Shown: positions 6,835 through 16,056 of the stretch, piece after piece | Numbering within the stretch: the first letter of the stretch is position 1 | How the letters are laid out: each line of letters begins with the position of its first letter | Source: Aureliella helgolandensis | Lineage (GTDB): Bacteria; Planctomycetota; Planctomycetia; Pirellulales; Pirellulaceae | Reading direction: 5' to 3' | Assembly: GCF_007752135.1 (NCBI RefSeq) | Contig: NZ_CP036298.1 | Location: 2,790,001 to 2,854,000 of the forward strand | DNA length: 64,000 nucleotides | Made by a program: the position numbers and the translations under genes | Notes under the pieces: generated by a model | The model's database searches: none | What the model was told of the DNA's origin: nothing | The model's input: only the letters and a program-made list of their open reading frames with translations

Positions 6835-8730
6835 TTAGCCAGGAGCCACCACGGGCAGCAAGCCGCTGGCGGGCAAGCTTACGATGGTGGGGACAGTGGG
6901 CTCTGAGCGAGCGAGCACGGTATCGACCAGGTAGAGCAGCAGTCGTTGGAAAGGCTCGGAATCAATTTTGGCAGCTGCTTCCAACGCGCGCTGTTCATGT
7001 TTTTCGATCAGTCGACGCGCTTGTTCAAACACGCGAGCTTGGCGATATAGAGCTGAGACTTGTGAAATCCGTTCCGAGTCGCTTAAAGAGCAATTGGGAC
7101 TTGCCAGGCTCAGCAAGCGTGCTTGGTCTGGTTCGGGGAGATTTGCCAAAGCCAGTGCCCAAAGCAGCGTTGGTCTGCCACCTAAGACGTCTCCGCCTGC
7201 CTGCAGCTTGTTGTGCGAGTCTCCCTCCCAGTCTCCCAAATCATTCAAAATCTGGAAGGCCACGCCGATGTTGCGTGCATAGACACGAATATGCTCCTCA
7301 ATCGTCTCCACATTGCCCGCCAATCTGGCTCCGGTATACAACGCCGCTTCGAAGGCGGGCGAAGTTTTGAGTGCGTAGACTTTGAGTGCATCCAGCGGGG
7401 TTAAACGTTTATCACTCGCATCCCGCCACAGCAGCTCGGCACCCTGGCCCTCGGAAAGACGGGTATGCGCTCCGGCGAGGCAATCGAGAATATCTGCGGC
7501 ACAATCGGCTCCCAACACGCCTGCTTCTCGACTTACCATTCGGTAGCCCAAGCCAATCAGGTAATCGCCAACATTGATCGCCGTCGCCAGCCCGTATTTG
7601 CGGTGCATGGTCTCTTGGCCGTAGCGGTATCCATCATCGTCCTCGATGTCATCGTGCACCAAGCTGGCTTTATGGAACATTTCAATGCTCATTGCCGAAC
7701 GCAAGATGGAATCGGAGTAGTTTTCTAGGGCGCTGGCCCCTTGGTTGAGCGTGGCTTGGCCACCGGTGAGCGCGTCGTAGGTTGCCAACGTCATGAAGGG
7801 ACGGGAGTACTTACCACCACGCCGAACGAAGTCGAGTGCTAGTGTTTCCGTTGCGGCAATGGGATCGATGCCGGCCAACAGATCGTCGCTGTCGTTCGTC
7901 GGCTGACTGGCTCGACTACGTGGTGTTAGTCGCTCGAAGGTCTCGCCACCGAACAGGTCATTTGCGGTGCGTAAAAGGTGAACGTAGCTGCGCGTTTTGG
8001 TAACGGGCGTTTCTACCCGCGTTTGAATCATCTCGCTGACCCAAGCCTCGTCCACACTGGTGTTGCGACAATCACTCGAGAGAAGCGGCACTGCCATGCA
8101 GGGGATGCCCGCCAACAACAGCTTATCAATCGCTTTTTCCAGGACATTCAAGCAGGCAACGCCGACGATTGCATCGACATACCCACTAACGATGATCTTC
8201 ATCACGACTGGCGAACCCTCAGCCACCAGTACCTTGTAACCCATGTCTTCGGCAATAGTGCGGAAATCAGCAATGCTGCAAGCACCACACTGTTTGCAGT
8301 TCATGCCGAATTCGTCGTAGTCCGCTGGACAGCCCTCGGCGTGTTTGAGGCAGTGCGGCAACAGGAACAATCTGCGACTGGGGTCGGTTGCAGCGACTTG
8401 ATCTCGGTAGAACTCACTGCTGAGTATGACCATGATCCAGCCAACGTACCCTTCACTAAGCCCCTCGTCGTCCAGCAGCTTGCGGGCGATGACCTCCATC
8501 TCGTCTTTGGTCATCAACCGAGATTTGTCGAGCCTGCCTGCGACTTCACTGCATTTGTTTTTTAAATGCTCGCGCAATTCAAGCGTCTCTGGGACCAGCT
8601 TGAGGTGGCTCGTCTTCCGGCGCCGACTCTTGGGGCGAGCGTTGGGCTCCTGGGCAGCCGCCGAACTACCTTCATGGGAGGGTTCATGCGAAGCAGAGGA
8701 ATCAATCGAAGCTGATGACAAAGCTGTCAC
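6835..8730 (-). CDS. DUF116 domain fused to polyprenyl diphosphate synthase
   Basis: The 631-aa protein has two parts. Residues about 40-230 are DUF116-like: LLPHCLKHAEGCP, NCKQCGACSI, then a GYKVLVAEGSPVVMKIIV segment and VACLNVLEKA, with clustered Cys suited to metal or Fe-S binding. Residues about 290-610 are a trans-isoprenyl diphosphate synthase: KYSRPFMTLATYDAL, then SLVHDDIEDDD (first Asp-rich motif, intact) and GVAFQILNDLGDW, where the second motif reads NDxxD in place of DDxxD. Such synthases extend allylic diphosphates with isopentenyl diphosphate. The start is GTG at 8730 or TTG at 8721; an AGGAG suits the TTG better. The terpene cyclase gene ends 130 bp upstream on the same strand. 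Product length and the DUF116 role are unknown. Confidence 0.85.
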   Translation of the reverse strand: MTALSSASIDSSASHEPSHEGSSAAAQEPNARPKSRRRKTSHLKLVPETLELREHLKNKCSEVAGRLDKSRLMTKDEMEVIARKLLDDEGLSEGYVGWIMVILSSEFYRDQVAATDPSRRLFLLPHCLKHAEGCPADYDEFGMNCKQCGACSIADFRTIAEDMGYKVLVAEGSPVVMKIIVSGYVDAIVGVACLNVLEKAIDKLLLAGIPCMAVPLLSSDCRNTSVDEAWVSEMIQTRVETPVTKTRSYVHLLRTANDLFGGETFERLTPRSRASQPTNDSDDLLAGIDPIAATETLALDFVRRGGKYSRPFMTLATYDALTGGQATLNQGASALENYSDSILRSAMSIEMFHKASLVHDDIEDDDGYRYGQETMHRKYGLATAINVGDYLIGLGYRMVSREAGVLGADCAADILDCLAGAHTRLSEGQGAELLWRDASDKRLTPLDALKVYALKTSPAFEAALYTGARLAGNVETIEEHIRVYARNIGVAFQILNDLGDWEGDSHNKLQAGGDVLGGRPTLLWALALANLPEPDQARLLSLASPNCSLSDSERISQVSALYRQARVFEQARRLIEKHEQRALEAAAKIDSEPFQRLLLYLVDTVLARSEPTVPTIVSLPASGLLPVVAPG

Positions 8731-8860
8731 TCCTGTCGTTTCGTATAAGCTCGGGTGGAGGCTGGCTGGTTGGCCGTAAGTGGGGTGGTGGCCAGTGCGG
8801 GGAAGGGAGGGTATCTAGTTGAACCGCTTCCAGTGCAATCTGTTTCGGTCAATTTCAGTG

Positions 8861-11053
8861 CTAGTTCGGAAGAAGCAAGCGTTTGGCCGTTCCGAGTGCA
8901 CTCAAGCTAAACACAGCCGGGTAGAGCCGTTCGTGATACCACAGCTTAGCAAAGTAAAAACCAATCGGCCACGAACGGTCGAGATTTCCCTCACCAACGC
9001 GGAGCATCAAGTATTCCAGTCCCCGCATTATAGTTGCTGGTACCGGAGACGGGTCACCGTTGGCGACTAACGCTTCGCATTCTAGGGGATTGCGACCGAA
9101 ATTGTGACCCAGGCAACATTCGCTCAATCCCTCTAGGGCGATGGCCGTTTCCTCGATCGAACTCGTAAGGGGGGAATGGTCGTTACCGCGTGGTTGGACT
9201 GGAACGGTATTGGGCTTTACCGACGCGCCGGCTCCGCTGCCCACCTCTCCCGGTTTCGAGAATGAATCGCGGTACTGGACACTTGGTCCTCCCCCCCAAC
9301 CTCCATCGCTATTCTGGGCGTGTTGCAGGAATGCAATGCCCTGCAACGCTTGCGGGGAATCGGCAAGTCCTAGCGCGGCGTAGGCCAACAGGACTTTGCC
9401 GGTTCCGTAGACTGGATTGTCTTCGAGTGGACGATCTTGATTTCCGAACCACAGTGGTTGCCAGCACCCATCGGGCTGTTGGTTTTTCTGCAGATACGCC
9501 AAGCCTCGCTGTTGCGCGTTGAACAACTGTGGCTTGGTGGGGACGGTCGTCCTACCGGCGGCCCGCGCCAATCGATCGAGGTCTGGAAGCCAAGCATTGA
9601 TGGCGCGGAGAGCGTGGGCCGTCAAGTCGGTACCACTGCGATCGAAGGGGAGCTGTCCCCAACCGCGGCAAAAGGTCGGCCACCCACCATCACGATTTTG
9701 CAAGCGCAGTAGCCAGCCTAGCCCACTCGATACAGCAATCTCGATTTCGCTCCGCAGGCGGAACCACCGAGGATCCTCTAAGTCGAGTTGCCTCAAGGCC
9801 AGTAGGGCGGCTGGTGTGTCGTCTGCATCGGGCACTGCGCCACTCAAATTCGTCCACCCCCAGCCGCCTGGATTGGCGCCGGTAAAGGGATGGCGGTGCT
9901 TGTGTTGGCAGCTCAATAGCCATCGCACCAAGCCGGACGAGACGGAGTTTTTTACGGAGTTTTCTGGAGTGTGCGTCTGAGCAAGAGTCCCTGGACTGGA
10001 AGTCCCAATACTCGGCTCACTGAGCCGTACCCGCACCGGTCCGGTCCGTCCTAGCGCGTGGACGGACAGACTGGTGATCCACGTAGCCAGGTTGGTATCA
10101 ATGGGCCAGCTGCCGTCCTTAAGTCGGGAATCGAGGATAAATCGAGTGCATTCTTGGCAAACCGGCAAATTGCCTTGACCGATGGCCGCCAAGTTCATTA
10201 GGACGAAGCTCGTCAGTGGAACGGCTTCTAAATAGCCACCGCTGGCGGGCTGCATGCGACGGAGGACTTGGAGGGTTGGTGAAATCGCTTTGCGACGGAC
10301 CATTCGAAGCAAGGGGTTTTTAGGCGGCGAGTGGTGGAAGACAGCTTGGCCAATAGCTACCAACGCGGGAACGGCGTAGCTGACGACCGGCATGCGCGCC
10401 CAGCGATACCAATCTTGAGGAAGCCAAGCGGCTTCGAAGGGCAGGCTGGGGACTTCCTTCCAGGGGACCAATCCGGCCAAGGCACAGCTGCTGAGGATGG
10501 GCACCACAAATGTCTTGTCCTTGCCGTACCGCGCCCGGAGCCCGTCCCACTTGCCTTGCTTTTCGACGTAGTTCCAAGCGTGCTGTGCAGCCTCGGCATG
10601 GGAAGCGGCGAAATCGGCGGATTCCCAGGCCGCTAGGACGAGCAGCGTGGTGGCGATATTGGAATGACTGCGGTTGGTATCCCCGAATCCGCCATCTGCA
10701 TTCTGGTGCTCTAGCAACCACTGGCAACCGTCTTGGATCGCTACCGCGATGTCGTTGTCGTTCGTCGCATTGTGCTTGTGGACTTGGACAAGTGCGCTAA
10801 TTGCCGTGGCCGTCGAAAGCGCTGAGGTAGAGAGTTCTCCCGTCCAGTGCGTGTTGTCTACCATCTGTTCATGCAGGTGTTGGTAAGCCGTCTCCCAGGC
10901 TTGCGTCAAGCGAGAAAGGAAATCAGCATGCTCCGCCGTGAAAGCCCGCTGTTCTCGATTCCGATGGGAGGACTGGGACGCCGGGGAAACGCTCGGTCTG
11001 AGCGGCGAATCGGGGACGAGGGCTTCAGTAAATTGCTCTGGATTGCTATGCAC
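8861..11053 (-). CDS. Class II terpene cyclase, squalene-hopene cyclase family
   Basis: This is a 730-aa protein of the prenyltransferase/squalene-oxidase repeat fold, which protonates a terminal isoprene to start polycyclisation. The catalytic DxDD motif is present as PDADDTPAA, with the aspartates at about residues 409-412 (9818-9829). QW-type repeats are visible: QNADGGFGD, LKDGSWPID, QNRDGGWPTF, QQPDGCWQPLW and QNSDGGWGG. It is about 100 residues longer than typical squalene-hopene cyclases, with a polar N-terminus of about 60 residues and an inserted segment before the DxDD motif (SEPSIGTSSPGTLAQ). The substrate may be squalene or another linear polyprene. The DUF116-prenyl synthase follows 130 bp downstream and may supply it. 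No hpn genes are nearby. Confidence 0.85.
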   Translation of the reverse strand: MHSNPEQFTEALVPDSPLRPSVSPASQSSHRNREQRAFTAEHADFLSRLTQAWETAYQHLHEQMVDNTHWTGELSTSALSTATAISALVQVHKHNATNDNDIAVAIQDGCQWLLEHQNADGGFGDTNRSHSNIATTLLVLAAWESADFAASHAEAAQHAWNYVEKQGKWDGLRARYGKDKTFVVPILSSCALAGLVPWKEVPSLPFEAAWLPQDWYRWARMPVVSYAVPALVAIGQAVFHHSPPKNPLLRMVRRKAISPTLQVLRRMQPASGGYLEAVPLTSFVLMNLAAIGQGNLPVCQECTRFILDSRLKDGSWPIDTNLATWITSLSVHALGRTGPVRVRLSEPSIGTSSPGTLAQTHTPENSVKNSVSSGLVRWLLSCQHKHRHPFTGANPGGWGWTNLSGAVPDADDTPAALLALRQLDLEDPRWFRLRSEIEIAVSSGLGWLLRLQNRDGGWPTFCRGWGQLPFDRSGTDLTAHALRAINAWLPDLDRLARAAGRTTVPTKPQLFNAQQRGLAYLQKNQQPDGCWQPLWFGNQDRPLEDNPVYGTGKVLLAYAALGLADSPQALQGIAFLQHAQNSDGGWGGGPSVQYRDSFSKPGEVGSGAGASVKPNTVPVQPRGNDHSPLTSSIEETAIALEGLSECCLGHNFGRNPLECEALVANGDPSPVPATIMRGLEYLMLRVGEGNLDRSWPIGFYFAKLWYHERLYPAVFSLSALGTAKRLLLPN

Positions 11054-11177
11054 GGAATTTGGTACTTAAACTAGGTGCGTGAGAGGACTTGATTCATCCT
11101 TAGCTTGGCCAACAGTGTTCTTTAAGTCTAGACACGCCTATCCAACGCCATGAGTAAAGTAGGATTTAGCGAAGTCA

Positions 11178-11519
11178 GTGAGTTCTTCGATCATGATTGA
11201 AATTGATTCCAATGTTCAGCACAGTCTGGGCCAAGAAGTCGCGGTTGAGCGTCTGCACAACCTAGCCGTCAACCTAGCCCAGCGTTTCCCGCAGCAAGTG
11301 CATCAGTTGAAAATGCATTTTAAAAACCATCGCATCGACGTCGACTTTGCGGCCTACGGTTACGTGGTGCATTGGACGGCAGAGGTCTTTGATGATCAGG
11401 TATCGCTCCATGGGACTGTACCCGATTCTGCCAAGGTTTTTGCTGGGAAAATGAAGCAGACTATTACTGGCCACGTGGCTCAGGAACTCTTCAGTTCGCC
11501 ACTGCGCCGGGCGGCCTAA
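11178..11519 (+). CDS. Small conserved-looking protein, weakly like PHA-system granule-region family
   Basis: The 113-aa soluble protein has alternating alpha and beta segments: VERLHNLAVNLAQRFPQQV, then HRIDVDFAAYGYVVHWTAEVF and a closing helix with KMKQTITGHVAQELF. This pattern resembles the small polyhydroxyalkanoic-acid-system family, but no diagnostic residue is known to me, so the link is weak. The start is GTG at 11178 or ATG at 11193; neither has a strong ribosome site. It is divergent from the terpene cyclase and convergent with the epimerase gene that ends 72 bp after it. Confidence 0.55.
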   Translation: MSSSIMIEIDSNVQHSLGQEVAVERLHNLAVNLAQRFPQQVHQLKMHFKNHRIDVDFAAYGYVVHWTAEVFDDQVSLHGTVPDSAKVFAGKMKQTITGHVAQELFSSPLRRAA

Positions 11520-11591
11520 CGGGGGAGTCGCTGTAAAGGGACTGTACTCTATCCGGCTGACAACCTACCGTTGGTCTCGCGCAAAATCGAG

Positions 11592-12578
11592 TCACGCCGG
11601 TGGGTTGCTGGGAGCGTTGCGTGGGAATGCATTCCTGAGCAATTCCAAGCTCTTGGGGATGGCTGTTCGGTAGTCTTCCTTCCCTTCAAATTCGAGCGAG
11701 ATAAATCCGCGATAGTGGTGCTTTCGTAGAATCTCCCCGATGCGCGGGTAGTCGAGGTCCAGTGCATACCACTCTCCGCCTCCATAGTATGTCTTCGCCT
11801 GGACAAAGATGGTCTGCGGCGCGATCTTCTCCAGACGTGTGTACGGTTCTTCTAAGAAGTTCCCCGTATCTGTCGTGATTTGCAACCAAGGGGAATCGAC
11901 TGCATTGACGATCCTGAGGATTCCTTCGGGTGTAAGCCCGAGTCCCCAATGGTTTTCCAAAGCCATTACGATTCCGCAACGCTCCGCAGTTGGGATACAA
12001 GCCTCCAAAGCTTCGATCACCCAGGGGAACGCGTCTTCGTCGGTGTAGCCCGCCAGCGGTTTCTCGATTCCCCGATTCGCCATCAATGCATCAAAGCTGC
12101 CGGATGTTCCCCAACGTCCGGTGTTCACCCGCATGGTCGGGATGCCTAAGGTGTAGGCCAGTTCGATTTGGCCAATCGTGCGATCGATGTTTTGGCGGCG
12201 GAGTTCGCGATCGGGGGTTACAAATCCCTGGTGCGTCGACATGCCGACAATGGGCAACCCCAGTCGCAAGGCGTGCCGTTTGTACGACATCATCTTGGAG
12301 TGGCTTAGCAGTTCGTTTTGTTCGAGTTGGTAGAGTAGCAATTCGATGCCATCAAAGCCCATCTCATCGGCCAGGTCGATGCACTTGTCAAAATCGCGGA
12401 ATTCCTCATTGTGAAAACGCCACAGCGAGTAAGTGGATAGCACGATGGGATAGGTCTGGCGGGCACCGGAGCCTGGGTGGGCGGACACCTCTTGGGAATT
12501 GGCGACAGCTTGGCTCAGGGGAACCAACGCGCCGGCGGCGATGGCTGTCGACAGAAAATTTCTGCGAGAGTCTTTCAT
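11592..12578 (-). CDS. Tat-exported sugar phosphate isomerase/epimerase-like TIM-barrel protein
   Basis: The 328-aa product starts KDSRRNFLSTAIAAGALVPLSQ, a twin-arginine signal, so it is probably exported folded. The mature part is a xylose-isomerase-like (AP endonuclease 2) TIM barrel: YSLWRFHNEEF, GFDGIELLLYQLEQ, IVMALENHWG (metal-binding Glu), ITTDTGNFLE (metal-binding Asp) and ISLEFEGKED. The ATG at 12578 has GAGGA 8 bases upstream, so the longer frame to 12701 is not used. Such proteins are common in planctomycete carbohydrate loci, and a sulfatase gene lies divergently upstream. The substrate is unknown. Confidence 0.85.
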   Translation of the reverse strand: MKDSRRNFLSTAIAAGALVPLSQAVANSQEVSAHPGSGARQTYPIVLSTYSLWRFHNEEFRDFDKCIDLADEMGFDGIELLLYQLEQNELLSHSKMMSYKRHALRLGLPIVGMSTHQGFVTPDRELRRQNIDRTIGQIELAYTLGIPTMRVNTGRWGTSGSFDALMANRGIEKPLAGYTDEDAFPWVIEALEACIPTAERCGIVMALENHWGLGLTPEGILRIVNAVDSPWLQITTDTGNFLEEPYTRLEKIAPQTIFVQAKTYYGGGEWYALDLDYPRIGEILRKHHYRGFISLEFEGKEDYRTAIPKSLELLRNAFPRNAPSNPPA

Positions 12579-13103
12579 CTGTAGAATCCTCAAAGAGTGC
12601 AATGGAGCGGCTCTGTGCCAACGCCAGTTTGGACTGTCCTCAGCTGCGGAGCTGAAACCCACCAGTCGTGATCCATCCTTCTCCAATCCAAGGGGTGCCA
12701 ACCTACTCCAGGAGGCCTAGCCCCAAGGATTGTTCGAGCGGGCTCGTCGCCTGGACCACTACCGCTGCCCAAACTTTCAAGACTGGACGACGCGTTAGTG
12801 TACCATTGTCTCTCCTATTCTGGGGCTTGGCGGGATACGCCGGCAGAGGAAAAATTGCTGGAGCAGTACCGTCGCCCGAATGCCCTTGTGGCGGTGAGAG
12901 CGAAGCGAGTCGGCAGCGGTTCTGGTGGGAACTTGTGAAGCGCTGCGAGATCCCCTAATCTGTACTGCATCATCTTGCTGCAATCGCTTCATCGCACCAC
13001 CGCGGACATGCATCTTCCGGCACGCCGAAGGAGCAGATGTTTGTGGGCTCTCGCGGAGCAGTACCGACTCGAACGACTACCAATCTTGGTTAGGAAACGC
13101 ACC
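12579..13103. other. Intergenic between divergent epimerase and sulfatase genes
   Basis: About 525 bp must contain both promoters. I see no gene with supporting features and no convincing operator. Confidence 0.5.
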
Positions 13104-15404
13104 ATGCAAACGCCTCCCCCACTCTACCTGGCCACGGAGAGAAACGCCGCAGCGTTTCAGCCCCGAGCCTCAGCTGCCACGCACCCATGTCCATCGCTCA
13201 AAAGTCGGTGGGGCAGGCGATTGAGGACGGTCGGATGGTTAGCCCTCGGAATGTGTTTGTTGGCGCTTTCGCCAACCAAAGCGTGGAGTGCTCAGCCCAA
13301 TATCGTGTTCGTTTTTTCCGACGACCACGCCTTGCAGGCCATTGGCGCCTATGGTTCAAAAATCAATCAGACACCCAATCTGGACCGAATTGCCAAAGAA
13401 GGGGCCGTGTTCCAAAATTCCTTTTGCGCCAATTCCATTTGCGGCCCGTCGCGCGCTTGCATTCTCACTGGCAAACATAGCCACAAAAACGGCTTTTTAC
13501 GCAACGGAAACCAGTTCGATGGAACGCAAACCACGTTTCCAAAACTGTTGCAACAGGCCGGGTACCAAACGGCCCTGATCGGCAAATGGCACTTGTCGAG
13601 CGATCCCACTGGATTCGATTTTTGGGAAGTCTTGCCAGGTCAGGGAAGCTACTACAATCCCGATTTTTTAACGATGGACGGGAAACGCAAACGCTACGAA
13701 GGTTATTGCACGGACATTATTACCGACAACGCTCTGTCGTGGCTCAAGGAGAAGCGAGATCCGAATAAGCCCTTTGTGCTGATGTGCCAGCACAAGGCGC
13801 CCCATCGCAATTGGTCTCCACCACCCCGCTACTACTCGTTGTATGCGGATCAGACGATTCCCGAACCCGACTCCCTACGGGATGACTACGCTGGTCGTAG
13901 CAAGTTGCTCAAAGAAAACGAGATGTCGTTGGCGGAGCATTTCTACTGGGGGCACGATATGAAGTTTCATGGGGAGAACGAGTACCCCAAGAGCTTCGCG
14001 TCCGGTTTGCCGAACGGGGAATACAAAAGAATGAACCCCGAGCAGAAAGCAGCCTGGGACGCAGTCTATGAGCCGCTCAATCAGGCCTTTCTAGCGGACA
14101 TGGAAGCTGGCAAGCTGTCTGATGATGCTATCTTGAGCTGGAAATATCAGCGTTACATCAAGGATTACTTGGCGTGCATTCAGGCGGTCGACGATAGCGT
14201 TGGACAATTGTTGGATTACCTCGACCAAGAGGAATTGGCTGACGATACGATTGTAATTTACAGCTCTGACCAAGGGTTCTATCTCGGAGAGCACGGTTGG
14301 TATGACAAGCGATGGATGTTTGAAGAATCCCTGCGCATGCCGTTTCTCATCCGTTGGCCCGGCGTGATCAATCCGGGCATTGAGTCGCAAGCTCTGATTC
14401 AAAATATCGACTATGGGCCAACCTTCCTCGATCTAGCGGGAGCCGATATTCCGGCTGAAATGCAGGGTCGGAGCATGGTCGAGATGTTGAAGAACCAAGG
14501 TCAGCCGTCGACGGCCTGGCGCGATGCGATCTACTACGCCTACTACGAAAACGCTGCCGTTCACAATGTCCCGCAGCACGATGGCGTGCGAACAGAACGC
14601 TACAAATTGATGTTTTTCCCGCGAGGTCGTGAGTGGAATTTGTTTGACCTCGAAAAAGATCCTCAGGAAATGCAGAGCGTGCATGCCGATCCCGCCTATG
14701 CCGATATCTTGGCTGGCATGCAGAAACGCTATCGCGACTTGCGGCAGTTCTACGAGGTGAATAGCGCCGCGCTTCCCGCGACACGCGGCGATGAACCCAA
14801 TTGGGCCAAGCGCGATCGATCCATGACCGAACGTGCTAGGCAGGGCGATGTGGACCTGGTCTTCATCGGCGATTCGATCACGCAAGGCTGGGAGGGCGGC
14901 GGCAGGAAAGTGTGGGACGAATTCTACGGGGATCGAAAAGCACTGAACCTTGGCATCGGGGGCGACAAAACCGAGAACGTGATCTGGCGATTGACCCATG
15001 GCAATCTCGCCAAAATCAAGCCTAAGGTGGCGGTGTTGATGATTGGCACCAACAATACGGGGCATGTCCTGCAAGATCCCGCAGAAGTTGCTGCGGGGGT
15101 CGAACGGATTCTCGAGATCCTCGCCGATAAACTTCCAGATACCAAGGTGGTGCTGCATGGCATTTTTCCACGCGGTCCCAATGAGTTTGATGAAATGCGC
15201 CTCAATAATGTTGCTATTAACCAGCACATTCGACGTTTCGCAGACGGTGAACGGGTGCAGTTTCTCGAAGTGGGCGATCAGTTTCTCGAAGCGGATGGAA
15301 CGATCAGCCGGGAGATTATGCCCGACCTGCTGCATCTGAATGAAACCGGCTATCGGCGTTGGGCCAATGCACTGGAGCCCACGCTGAAGGCATTGGGGCT
15401 GTAG
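13104..15404 (+). CDS. Sulfatase fused to SGNH/GDSL hydrolase domain
   Basis: A 766-aa exported two-domain enzyme. After a basic leader and hydrophobic stretch (TVGWLALGMCLLALSP) comes a type I sulfatase: NIVFVFSDDHA binds Ca2+, and SICGPSRACILTGK contains the C-x-P-S-R motif with Cys at about residue 113, converted to formylglycine in active enzymes. IGKWHL, YSSDQGFYLGEHGWYDKRW and a C-terminal subdomain follow. From about residue 580 there is an SGNH esterase: VFIGDSITQGW (Ser about 591), GIGGDKTENVIWRL, MIGTNNTG and PDLLHLNETGY. It probably removes sulfate and acyl groups from one polysaccharide. The ATG at 13104 has AGGAAA upstream. The leader is encoded partly by a palindromic repeat (13141-13158). 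Confidence 0.93.
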   Translation: MQTPPPLYLATERNAAAFQPRASAATHPCPSLKSRWGRRLRTVGWLALGMCLLALSPTKAWSAQPNIVFVFSDDHALQAIGAYGSKINQTPNLDRIAKEGAVFQNSFCANSICGPSRACILTGKHSHKNGFLRNGNQFDGTQTTFPKLLQQAGYQTALIGKWHLSSDPTGFDFWEVLPGQGSYYNPDFLTMDGKRKRYEGYCTDIITDNALSWLKEKRDPNKPFVLMCQHKAPHRNWSPPPRYYSLYADQTIPEPDSLRDDYAGRSKLLKENEMSLAEHFYWGHDMKFHGENEYPKSFASGLPNGEYKRMNPEQKAAWDAVYEPLNQAFLADMEAGKLSDDAILSWKYQRYIKDYLACIQAVDDSVGQLLDYLDQEELADDTIVIYSSDQGFYLGEHGWYDKRWMFEESLRMPFLIRWPGVINPGIESQALIQNIDYGPTFLDLAGADIPAEMQGRSMVEMLKNQGQPSTAWRDAIYYAYYENAAVHNVPQHDGVRTERYKLMFFPRGREWNLFDLEKDPQEMQSVHADPAYADILAGMQKRYRDLRQFYEVNSAALPATRGDEPNWAKRDRSMTERARQGDVDLVFIGDSITQGWEGGGRKVWDEFYGDRKALNLGIGGDKTENVIWRLTHGNLAKIKPKVAVLMIGTNNTGHVLQDPAEVAAGVERILEILADKLPDTKVVLHGIFPRGPNEFDEMRLNNVAINQHIRRFADGERVQFLEVGDQFLEADGTISREIMPDLLHLNETGYRRWANALEPTLKALGL
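13141..13158. repeat. Palindromic repeat inside sulfatase leader, relative of 3960-3981
   Basis: GAAACGC-CGCA-GCGTTTC forms an inverted repeat that differs by one base from the core of the imuA palindrome. It encodes RNAAAF in the N-terminal leader of the sulfatase, upstream of the hydrophobic segment. A leader can tolerate such an insert. Confidence 0.65.
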
Positions 15405-16056
15405 TCCCCCGTCAGCCAGATGGTCGGTTGAGCGCACCCTGAATCACGACAGCTTAGTGAAACTGCACTAGCTCTCGAGGCGGGGTGCCGTTGACCAGCG
15501 GCGAAGGCAGCAGCGGCAATCCTGCAGAACATGCGATGGTTCCAGGTTGTTGTGTCCGCTACTTTGGTGCCTGCTGGACGAGTTGCATCGGAACCGCAAA
15601 CGGCTGGCAGATTCAAGAGGGAGGGGGGGCTAGTCACGGGGCTGGCGGGCCCGCCAGCCAGCTCTTTTAGCTCACTGATCTTGTAGCTCACTATGCTTTC
15701 GATTGATCGCTTTCGATTGATCGAGAGCGAAATCGCAACAGCAATGTTGCCTTCTGCACCGGCAAGGTGTCCGTAAGGGCGTCGTCTTTCGCAGGTTGCA
15801 AGCTGTCACGGATCGGCTCGACAACTTCGGACGCCACAGGTTGCGATTGCGATCAACCATGGCGTTGTGCTGGCGTGCATTGCCCCGTCAGCGAGTGGGT
15901 GGCTGTCTCCCTTGCATGACTCCTTGGTTGACTCACGCGATGCGAAGCCGTTTACGCCAGCTTCCCGCGGCACACCACTAGAAAAACTCGCGGTTCAGCG
16001 CCAAACTAAACGCATTCATTGAGTTGAGGTCCCGCTTTACTGTTCTGGAGTCTTCT
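15405..16056. other. Intergenic with GC-rich palindrome
   Basis: About 650 bp without a supported gene between two plus-strand genes. It holds the 20-bp palindrome at 15640-15659 and a 14-bp direct duplication (GCTTTCGATTGATC twice, about 15695-15722). Confidence 0.5.
15640..15659. terminator. Candidate hairpin, 20-bp GC palindrome
   Basis: GGCTGGCGGGCCCGCCAGCC is perfectly self-complementary and is followed by AGCTCTTTTAG. As RNA it would need to open a loop, leaving about an 8-bp stem. The weak T-run makes it only a possible terminator, about 235 bp after the sulfatase stop. Confidence 0.35.

Noticed and set aside
7978-8565. Plus-strand open frame of 195 codons
   Set aside because: Antisense to the DUF116 region of the prenyl synthase gene, whose Cys motifs are well conserved.
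11990-12655. Plus-strand open frame of 221 codons
   Set aside because: Antisense to the Tat-exported epimerase; Arg/Cys/Ser-rich with no motif.
14433-15437. Long minus-strand open frame of 334 codons
   Set aside because: Lies antisense to the sulfatase-SGNH gene, whose motifs are clear; the frame has no motif of its own.
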